Shown: one piece after another, positions 8,878-14,409 of the stretch | Layout of the letters: the number at the start of each line of letters is the position of its first letter | Position numbering within the stretch: position 1 is the stretch's first letter | NCBI GenBank assembly: GCA_023666125.1 | Contig: JAMPCN010000015.1 | Span: forward strand, 1 to 39,924 | Length of the DNA: 39,924 nt | Direction: 5' to 3' | Source: Bacillus sp. (in: firmicutes) | Lineage (GTDB): Bacteria; Bacillota; Clostridia; Lachnospirales; Lachnospiraceae | Position numbers and translations under genes: made by a program | Notes under the pieces: generated by a model | What the model saw: the letters and a program-made list of their open reading frames with translations, nothing else | Databases searched by the model: none | Told to the model about the DNA's origin: nothing

Positions 8878-9411
8878 ATGAACGACATCACCATCCGTTC
8901 CGCCAACATTCAGGACGCCGCGGATATTTTGAAAATCTATGAATACTATGTAAAGGAAACCGCAATCTCGTTTGAATATGACGTCCCGACGTTAGACGAA
9001 ATGAAAGCAAGAATAACGAAAACATTGCGCAAATACCCCTATTTTGTCGCCGTACAAAATAACCGCATAATCGGATACGCCTATGCAGGCGCTTTTATCG
9101 GTCGCGCCGCCTATGACTATTCAGCCGAATTAACTATTTATATTGACAAGGACTCCCGCAACAGCGGAGCCGGAAGAAAGCTTTATGAAGCGTTGGAAGA
9201 TGCCCTCCAAAAAATGGGCATCACGAATCTCTATGCCTGCATCGGCTATCCAGACGCCGAGGACGAATATCTGAATTTTAACAGCGCAAATTTCCATGCG
9301 CACATGGGTTTTACGAAATGCGGCGAATTCCATAAGTGCGGTTATAAGTTCGGACGATGGTATCATATGATTTGGATGGAGAAAATAATCGGGCAGCATA
9401 TATCAAAATAA
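8878..9411 (+). CDS. GNAT-family N-acetyltransferase (PAT/YncA-like)
   Basis: A 177-residue GNAT protein most like the phosphinothricin/methionine-sulfoximine acetyltransferase group. It opens ITIRSANIQDAADILKIY, and the acetyl-CoA loop is in IYIDKDSRNSGAGRKLYE (R-x-x-G-x-G pattern). The AHMGFTKCGEFHKCGYKFGRW segment matches the 'GF..vG....GyK.grw' pattern of this group. The likely reaction is acetyl-CoA-dependent N-acetylation of an amino-acid-like amine. The start is ATG 8878 with AAGGAG 12 bases upstream; ATG 8836, overlapping the protease stop, lacks a ribosome site. It forms a two-gene unit with the metalloprotease. Its 3' end overlaps the toxin remnant on the other strand. Confidence 0.88.
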   Translation: MNDITIRSANIQDAADILKIYEYYVKETAISFEYDVPTLDEMKARITKTLRKYPYFVAVQNNRIIGYAYAGAFIGRAAYDYSAELTIYIDKDSRNSGAGRKLYEALEDALQKMGITNLYACIGYPDAEDEYLNFNSANFHAHMGFTKCGEFHKCGYKFGRWYHMIWMEKIIGQHISK

Positions 9412-9555
9412 ATCGCTATGCGTTCCTGTCCTTGTCAAATATAATACCAATTCTCCATTATCAATTTCATAAACCAATAACCAATCCGGTGTAATATGAC
9501 ACCCCCTGCACCCAGTGTAATCTCCGCTGAGAGCATGGTCTTTATTCTTCAGCAT
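9403..9555 (-). pseudogene. YafQ/RelE-type toxin, C-terminal half only
   Basis: A 50-codon minus-strand frame reads as the second half of a YafQ-type mRNA interferase: DHALSGDYTGCRGCHI, then PDWLLVYEI and LYLTRTGTHSDLF with its native stop. The family is normally about 90 residues; here the first 40 or so are missing, so the frame starts almost at the conserved 'hpL.G.y.G.r.cHi.pDWLLiY' block. The ATG at 9555 lies inside the 3' end of the antitoxin remnant, so an internal deletion between antitoxin and toxin probably fused the remains. The catalytic His-rich end is kept but a folded toxin is unlikely. The last 9 bases overlap the acetyltransferase gene. Confidence 0.75.
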
Positions 9556-9772
9556 TTAAATCCTCCATCAATTCTTCCACAGAGGAAAAAGAACGGCTCA
9601 AATTTCTTTTATATCTTATGTCCTCAATGGCTTTCCTTGTTTCCTCATTAGGTATATCCATGGAAATCTCAAACGAAATCCTCTGCCCCCTTATCGCCTG
9701 TTTTGCCGCCCCATGAAGTGGATTGCTTTCCCTTATTGACTGTGGTATGATTTTTCTAGTATATACTAACAA
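9542..9772 (-). pseudogene. RelB/DinJ-type antitoxin, N-terminus lost
   Basis: The open frame is 76 codons, but only about the last 54 (9542-9706) look like RelB/DinJ: AKQAIRGQRISFEIS, then NEETRKAIEDIR and the C-terminal SVEELMEDLNAEE. The normal ribbon-helix-helix N-terminus (MA-x-x-x-RIDxxLK) is absent and the first 20 or so codons look like read-through of non-coding DNA that overlaps the upstream region of the peptidase E-like gene. No ribosome site sits at the first ATG. Together with the half toxin downstream it is a dead toxin-antitoxin pair. Confidence 0.65.
9723..9768 (+). promoter_or_regulatory. Possible promoter region with TAGTATATACTA palindrome
   Basis: Two weak readings exist. 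One is TTGCTT (9723-9728), 17 bases, then an extended -10 TGGTATGAT (9743-9751). The other uses TTGACT (9736-9741) and TATACT (9762-9767) but with a 20-base spacer. A perfect 12-base palindrome covers 9757-9768 and might be an operator, either of this gene or left over from the decayed toxin-antitoxin pair, whose neighbour pair at 7.8 kb uses TATACT half-sites too. Confidence 0.3.
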
Positions 9773-9797
9773 AATGGCATTTGATGAGGTGATTACA

Positions 9798-10403
9798 ATG
9801 CTTGTTTTATGCTCGAATGGATTATCAAGTGGAAAATTATTGGCTCATCTCGGCAGTAAAATGGTTGACTGTAAGACAGCCGCATTAGTAGTGACAGCAG
9901 ACAATGAGTACAAAGAAAACAATTATCATGTTCCCAGATGCGTATTAGAATTACAAGCATTAAATCTTCACGTCGATATTTTTGATTTGGATAAACAATC
10001 TTCCGAGTTATTGCTGAATTATGATGTAGTTGAATTTATTGGAGGGAATCCTTTCTATTTACTATACTCAATCAGAGAAAATAATGCGATTGAAATATTA
10101 AGAGATATTGCTGCATCTAAAATTTTAATCGGTTGGAGTGCAGCAGCATTCGTTTTTGGCCCTACACTTGAATTGGTGAATCGCTATTCTCCGGAAATGA
10201 ATTTCTTAGGACTATCAGATTATAGTGGCCTCTCATTAACCAATATTCAGGTACTGCCGCATTACAGTAAATTTCTCACACGATTTGAACTGTTTGAAGA
10301 GAATTGCCGTATTTATGAAAGAGAACATACTGTCAATGTTATCCGCATTAACGATGGCGATGGGGTGTTTATTGACTCTGAAGTTTATATTTGCAAAGCA
10401 TAA
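9798..10403 (+). CDS. Peptidase S51 (dipeptidase E)-like protein
   Basis: A 201-residue protein with the class I glutamine-amidotransferase-like fold of peptidase E. The GGNPFYLL turn (82-89) matches the family's GGNTFxLL. The nucleophile elbow is IGWSAAAF with Ser114, although family members usually read GxSAGA, so the second Gly is replaced by Ala. H155 in LPHY fits the catalytic His. Family enzymes cleave Asp-X dipeptides or act on cyanophycin-like substrates; the substrate here is uncertain. The start is ATG 9798 because GAGGTGA sits 5 bases upstream; an earlier in-frame ATG at 9723 lies in the promoter and the antitoxin remnant. Cytoplasmic. Confidence 0.75.
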   Translation: MLVLCSNGLSSGKLLAHLGSKMVDCKTAALVVTADNEYKENNYHVPRCVLELQALNLHVDIFDLDKQSSELLLNYDVVEFIGGNPFYLLYSIRENNAIEILRDIAASKILIGWSAAAFVFGPTLELVNRYSPEMNFLGLSDYSGLSLTNIQVLPHYSKFLTRFELFEENCRIYEREHTVNVIRINDGDGVFIDSEVYICKA

Positions 10404-10466
10404 AATCCGGTTTGATAGATTGGAGGCTGAATAATAGCATATTTAGAATCCCCCTCTTTCTCCATC

Positions 10467-10495
10467 TTGAAAAACTTTACACTTTCCTATATAAT
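10467..10495 (+). promoter_or_regulatory. Sigma-A promoter of the DHH phosphoesterase gene
   Basis: TTGAAA (10467-10472), a 17-base spacer and a perfect TATAAT (10490-10495). It gives a leader of about 50 bases. A second, weaker pair, TTGTAT (10507-10512) and TATAAA (10529-10534) with 16 bases between, lies downstream. No riboswitch-like structure is evident. Confidence 0.7.
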
Positions 10496-10551
10496 TTTAT
10501 TTAGACTTGTATTCCTACCAAAATATTATATAAAGCAAAGGAGAATTCATT

Positions 10552-11472
10552 ATGAGATTAGTTACCCGTTCCGATTTTGACGGTCTGGCGTGCGGCGCGC
10601 TGTTAAAAGAAATCGGTCTGATTGACAGTTGGAAATTTGCCCATCCCAAGGACTTGCAGGATGGTCTTGTAGAGATTACGGAAAATGACGTACTTGCCAA
10701 TGTGCCTTTTGTCGAGGGATGCGGTCTGTGGTTCGACCATCACTCCAGCGAGCATGAGCGTAACCAGTTAGCAGGCAAATATAAGGGAGAAAGCCGTATC
10801 ACCCCCTCCTGCGCACGCATTATTTACGAATATTACGGCGGAGAGGAACGCTTCTCCCATTTTGACGATATGATGATTGCCGTTGATAAAGTAGATTCCG
10901 GCAACTTAACGATTGACGAAATCCAAAACCCGACCGGATGGATTTTAGTAGGTTTTTTGATGGATCCCAGAACAGGGCTTGGCAGATGGAGAAACTTCAC
11001 TATCTCCAACTATCAGTTGATGGAAAAATTGATGGAATGCTGCCGCACCATGGATACGGCTGAAATTCTTGCCCTGCCCGATGTGCAGGAACGTATTGAA
11101 ATCTACCACGAGCAAGACACCAAATTCAAAGAAATGGTGCGCGCACATACCCGCGTGGAAAAAGACGTTATCATTTCCGACTTGCGCGGCGTTGACCCGA
11201 TTTATTCCGGCAACCGTTTCCTTATCTACAGTATGTATCCCGAACAGAATATTTCCGTCTGGATTGTAAACGGAAGAGGCGGTCTTGGATGCTCCGCGGC
11301 AGTCGGTTACAGCGTTTTAAACAGAACTTCCAATGTCAACGTAGGAAGCCTGATGCTCAAATACGGCGGCGGCGGTCACAAAGCGGTCGGAACCTGTCAG
11401 TTCTCCGATGAGGTCATGGACGAACAGTTACCGAAACTGATTGATGAGATTGTAAATTATAAAGGCGAATAA
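10552..11472 (+). CDS. DHH/DHHA1-family phosphoesterase
   Basis: A 306-residue member of the DHH superfamily, which uses two metal ions to hydrolyse phosphodiester or pyrophosphate bonds (RecJ, NrnA, exopolyphosphatase). Motif I is RSDFDGLACG (D8, D10), the signature motif is FDHHSSE (D62, H63, H64), and the DHHA1 substrate-binding end carries YGGGGHKAVGTC. Length and composition fit a stand-alone cytoplasmic enzyme of the NrnA/exopolyphosphatase-like type; the exact substrate (short RNA, cyclic dinucleotide product or polyphosphate) cannot be assigned. AAAGGAG precedes the ATG. It is a single-gene unit with its own promoter and a strong terminator. Confidence 0.88.
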   Translation: MRLVTRSDFDGLACGALLKEIGLIDSWKFAHPKDLQDGLVEITENDVLANVPFVEGCGLWFDHHSSEHERNQLAGKYKGESRITPSCARIIYEYYGGEERFSHFDDMMIAVDKVDSGNLTIDEIQNPTGWILVGFLMDPRTGLGRWRNFTISNYQLMEKLMECCRTMDTAEILALPDVQERIEIYHEQDTKFKEMVRAHTRVEKDVIISDLRGVDPIYSGNRFLIYSMYPEQNISVWIVNGRGGLGCSAAVGYSVLNRTSNVNVGSLMLKYGGGGHKAVGTCQFSDEVMDEQLPKLIDEIVNYKGE

Positions 11473-11532
11473 TACGAGAAAATCGCTATGCGAATTATCT
11501 AACTGTATCGAGCAATTTCCTATTTACATAAA

Positions 11533-11566
11533 AGAGAACATCACAAAATGGTGTTCTCTTTTTTTA
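11533..11566 (+). terminator. Rho-independent terminator of the DHH gene
   Basis: Stem arms AGAGAACATCA (11533-11543) and TGGTGTTCTCT (11549-11559) pair fully with one G-U pair around a 5-base loop, followed by a run of T from 11560. Convergent transcription from the immunity-like genes ends about 20 bases beyond. Confidence 0.92.
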
Positions 11567-11586
11567 TAATGCCTTTTGTAAATATC

Positions 11587-12162
11587 TTATATTATTCCGG
11601 CGATAATTAATTCTCTATTAAGGTCCAATGCAATCCCAATATCTGTAGCCACACCATATAGTCCTAATATCTGAGGTTCTTTACCAATTTCTTCACCATA
11701 TTCGTTACAAAATATGTCTTTTCCAATATAATAAAAGCCATAATTATAAAAATTAATATGCTGGTCATAATGTGCATAATTATAAAAATAGCCCCTTGTC
11801 CAATACTCTTTCCCAACTATCGTTGGTTCCAATAATAAATCATCACCTTTAATCCCTTCCTCTATACATCTTTCAATGTTTTTCCCTTGTTTAAAAATCA
11901 ATATCAAAATGAGGTCATCCCCATGTATATTATTGATATGATTATTTATCACAACTCCATAAAGGCATAAATCATCTTTGGGTTTAACCATAAACATATC
12001 TCCGATTTCCGGATAGCTTCTTTTTCTCTTTATCACTTTTAATTGCTTATCTGCAATATCAGCATTGCTAAAATCATCAAGTTTCTTTTTTATATCATCA
12101 GGCAAATTTTCAAGTCGTGCTTTATAACGATTTGAATATATATTATCATTTATATCTCTCAT
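11587..12162 (-). CDS. Imm26-like immunity protein
   Basis: A 191-residue protein. The central part reads EIGDMFMVKPKDD-LCLYGVVI and DLILILIFK, the pattern of the Imm26 family (GD.f.iP...g.yg.g.v), which protects against polymorphic toxins. The N-terminal 45 residues are charged and helical. There is no signal peptide. The start is ATG 12162, with GGGGA about 10 bases upstream inside the preceding gene scrap; the scrap's stop (12165-12167) ends 2 bases before the ATG, as in a translationally coupled operon. Base composition is much more AT-rich than in the housekeeping genes, suggesting acquisition. No matching toxin lies in the window. The family call rests on pattern recognition only. Confidence 0.6.
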   Translation of the reverse strand: MRDINDNIYSNRYKARLENLPDDIKKKLDDFSNADIADKQLKVIKRKRSYPEIGDMFMVKPKDDLCLYGVVINNHINNIHGDDLILILIFKQGKNIERCIEEGIKGDDLLLEPTIVGKEYWTRGYFYNYAHYDQHINFYNYGFYYIGKDIFCNEYGEEIGKEPQILGLYGVATDIGIALDLNRELIIAGII

Positions 12163-12164
12163 AT

Positions 12165-12290
12165 TTATATTTTCCCCTTACTTTGTAAATATTGTATCGC
12201 CCAAGCTTTTGCATCATCATAATATTTATTGTCTATAGATATACTAAAAATCTTATCAAGCGGTAGCTGGTTTCTCTTTCTCCCGACATT
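12165..12290 (-). pseudogene. 3' scrap of a lost gene between the two immunity genes
   Basis: Directly after the TAG of the 276-residue gene the same reading frame stays open for 41 codons, ending QYLQSKGKI and a TAA. The residues (LDKIFSISIDNKYYDDAKAW) look like real protein, with a plausible helical end, and the stop is tightly coupled to the next gene's start. The simplest reading is the tail of a former third gene, or a tail cut off by the TAG. There is no start codon or ribosome site of its own. I cannot name the family. Confidence 0.4.
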
Positions 12291-13121
12291 CTAAATTATT
12301 TTTAATTCCAAAAACTCATCATAAAATGGCAATTTATCCTTATCTTTGTCAATCTTACATGTTCCATCAAAAAATTGTTTTGGTATTTCAATAACATCTA
12401 CCGTGCAGTGAATCCCTTCCTGTTCTGCCATTTTAATCAGCGCTATGGATACAATATCTATTATTGTTGAATAACCTACCATATTTCTTCTATATTTCTT
12501 AATCCGTTTTGCCAATTCCTCATTGAAGCTTTTTTCATCATGTTCAATGATTGCCATATATATCTTTTTTAAATATTCCGGACTGACATAATAAACCTCT
12601 CCGGATTCATCCGGTTCATCAGGCAGCTGGCTTAAAACCAATCTTGCCTGCTCATATTTTTGATAATACATTAGCATAATCAGATTATTCTCCTCACTTG
12701 CTATATATGGGATATCCAACTCTCCCACAGCGATAAGCTGAAATAATGAATAATCCATTTTACGTTCAATAGCATTTTCAATAATTATATTGTACTCTGT
12801 TCGTACTCCTTGTTCATATAAACACTTTGTAATAAGCATTGCATATCCGGAAAAATATGTATATTTTATTATTTCATGACAAGTAATATCATTTAAATAA
12901 TTATGGGCTGCCATGCGTTCATAATTATTAGACAAGCAATTATATAACCTTAGATAATCTTTTACTTTTGAATTTAAAAAATCATTAATTGTACTCAATT
13001 CATTATTTTTGAATATTTCTTTTGCTTCTTTATTTTTGAATACTCCTTTTACTTCTTTAAGATATTCTTGAATTCTAGCAACTTCTTTATCCCATTTTTT
13101 CCCTTTATACTCTAATTTCAT
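12291..13121 (-). CDS. Imm49-like immunity protein
   Basis: A 276-residue, largely helical cytoplasmic protein. The C-terminal third, YSTIIDIVSIALIKMAEQEGI followed by an IPKQFFDG segment, fits the Imm49 family pattern (a domain with a hydrophobic helix, then '.G..v......lP..l'). The first 60 residues are Lys/Glu-rich. Imm49 members neutralise toxins of polymorphic toxin systems. GGAAGGAT lies just before the ATG at 13121 and a strong promoter is present. It heads an operon with the scrap and the Imm26-like gene. No cognate toxin is adjacent, so the pair may be orphan immunity genes. AT-rich composition supports transfer. The family assignment is by eye. Confidence 0.5.
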   Translation of the reverse strand: MKLEYKGKKWDKEVARIQEYLKEVKGVFKNKEAKEIFKNNELSTINDFLNSKVKDYLRLYNCLSNNYERMAAHNYLNDITCHEIIKYTYFSGYAMLITKCLYEQGVRTEYNIIIENAIERKMDYSLFQLIAVGELDIPYIASEENNLIMLMYYQKYEQARLVLSQLPDEPDESGEVYYVSPEYLKKIYMAIIEHDEKSFNEELAKRIKKYRRNMVGYSTIIDIVSIALIKMAEQEGIHCTVDVIEIPKQFFDGTCKIDKDKDKLPFYDEFLELKII

Positions 13122-13176
13122 CTATATCCTTCCTCGTTTTCTAAACACAAAATGATTTAGAATGTTAGTTTTCTTC

Positions 13177-13205
13177 ATTATAGCTATAAGATTCGGTCCA
13201 GTCAA
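13177..13205 (-). promoter_or_regulatory. Sigma-A promoter of the immunity-gene operon
   Basis: On the minus strand TTGACT (13200-13205), a 17-base spacer and a perfect TATAAT (13177-13182), giving a leader of about 50 bases before ATG 13121. Confidence 0.7.
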
Positions 13206-13363
13206 TGAGACCGTCTCTGCAGCCACGGGAATAAAAAATGCACAATACCATATTTAGTATTTTAGAACCTCAATAGGAATATTTTCCACCATATCTGCAC
13301 ACGTAAAATTAATTATCGAAATTTAAAATATATTTTTTCTACATGCTAATTACATAAAACTCT
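13206..13363. other. AT-rich spacer between divergent promoters
   Basis: Non-coding DNA between the immunity-operon promoter and the promoter of the PD-(D/E)XK gene. I see no gene, RNA or repeat here beyond short AT-rich stretches. Confidence 0.5.
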
Positions 13364-13392
13364 TTGCATTTTATTTCTGTACATGATATAAA
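13364..13392 (+). promoter_or_regulatory. Sigma-A-type promoter of the PD-(D/E)XK gene
   Basis: TTGCAT (13364-13369), 17 bases, TATAAA (13387-13392). The long leader (about 105 bases) contains GTACAT-ctttgc-ATGTAC (13449-13466), a small inverted repeat that overlaps another GTACTG/CAGTAC pair; its role is unknown. Confidence 0.5.
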
Positions 13393-13506
13393 TATATCAT
13401 ATTTTCATATCCTAGAAAACTGTACTGCACAATCTCAAAATCTATACAGTACATCTTTGCATGTACTCAAAATACTATTCTACCCCATCTACGAAAGGAA
13501 TTTCTT

Positions 13507-14385
13507 ATGCCACATCAGCAAACTAACTCTTCAAAAGCTGCGCCCCGCAGAAAACACAATACCAACTGGCACGAAGCCGCAGCCTGCGCCGTGCAGATTG
13601 AGCTGCGGAAATATGCGCATCTGCTGGATTTTCAATCTGAATATATTCTTGGTAAAAACAATTACCGCATCGACCTGCTTATCATCAAAAAATTGTGTAA
13701 AGAAGCCATCCCTAAAAATATCGCCTGTGTTTTTAAAACCTATAACTTATTTGAAATAAAAGGTATTGGTTCGAGCGTCAATACCGACGCTTATTATAAA
13801 ACGATAGGATATGCAGGTCTTCTCATTGACCAGAGCGGGAAAAAGAATCAATATACCGCACTGGATATCAGCTTATCTTTCCTTTGCTTTCACTATCCAA
13901 AGAGTTTAATGAGACATTTACAAAAAGATAGAAAATTAGTAGTTGAAAATTTCTCCAAAGGGGTTTATCATATCATTAATGAGATATTTAATATACAAAT
14001 TATCGTTACAAAAGAACTTCCGCCGGAAGATAATCTATACTTACATTGTCTGACGGATAAGCTGAGTGACGCCGGACTTCTCAATCGGCTTATTGACGAT
14101 TACCAGCATCACCGGACGCAGGAAATTTATATCAAATATATGAACCAACTAACAAACGCCAATTCAAATGAAAAAGGAGACTCATCTATGTTTGAAGAAA
14201 TGATGGAACGCGCAAAACAGGAAGCGGAGGCTTACTATACAACTTATTTTACAACCCATTATGCAGCGTTACTTGATACTTTAAATAATAAAATTGAGCA
14301 GTTGTCTTCTTCTAACGCGCAGTTGTCTTCCCAAAATGACTATCTGAAAACTCTGCTTAGACAAAACAATATTCAATTTCAATAA
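13507..14385 (+). CDS. PD-(D/E)XK nuclease-like protein with coiled-coil tail
   Basis: A 292-residue protein of a family multiplied in Lachnospiraceae and related to Rpn/transposase-like PD-(D/E)XK nucleases. After a basic N-terminus, NWHEAAACAVQIEL starts the conserved core. D56 (YRIDLLII) and E83-I-K85 (LFEIKG) give a D...ExK nuclease signature, followed by the conserved GIGSSVNTDAYYKTIGYAGLL block. From about residue 225 the protein is a charged coiled coil ending in a Ser/Gln-rich repeat (two copies of QLSSxNxQ-like units). It could cut DNA or be a domesticated mobile-element enzyme; activity is unproven. AAAGGAA precedes ATG 13507. An overlapping 131-codon frame is not coding. It converges on the GH95 gene with only 24 bases between. 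Confidence 0.7.
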   Translation: MPHQQTNSSKAAPRRKHNTNWHEAAACAVQIELRKYAHLLDFQSEYILGKNNYRIDLLIIKKLCKEAIPKNIACVFKTYNLFEIKGIGSSVNTDAYYKTIGYAGLLIDQSGKKNQYTALDISLSFLCFHYPKSLMRHLQKDRKLVVENFSKGVYHIINEIFNIQIIVTKELPPEDNLYLHCLTDKLSDAGLLNRLIDDYQHHRTQEIYIKYMNQLTNANSNEKGDSSMFEEMMERAKQEAEAYYTTYFTTHYAALLDTLNNKIEQLSSSNAQLSSQNDYLKTLLRQNNIQFQ

Positions 14386-14409
14386 TTCTCCTCATGTATC
14401 TCAAAATAA

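Noticed and set aside
13165-13251. A 28-codon minus-strand frame with a protein-like end (DGLIDWTESYSYNEEN)
   Set aside because: It overlaps the TTGACT/TATAAT promoter of the immunity operon and has no ribosome site.
13364-13759. 131-codon plus-strand frame overlapping the PD-(D/E)XK gene
   Set aside because: It starts in the promoter and has no recognisable protein features; the 292-residue frame is the conserved one.
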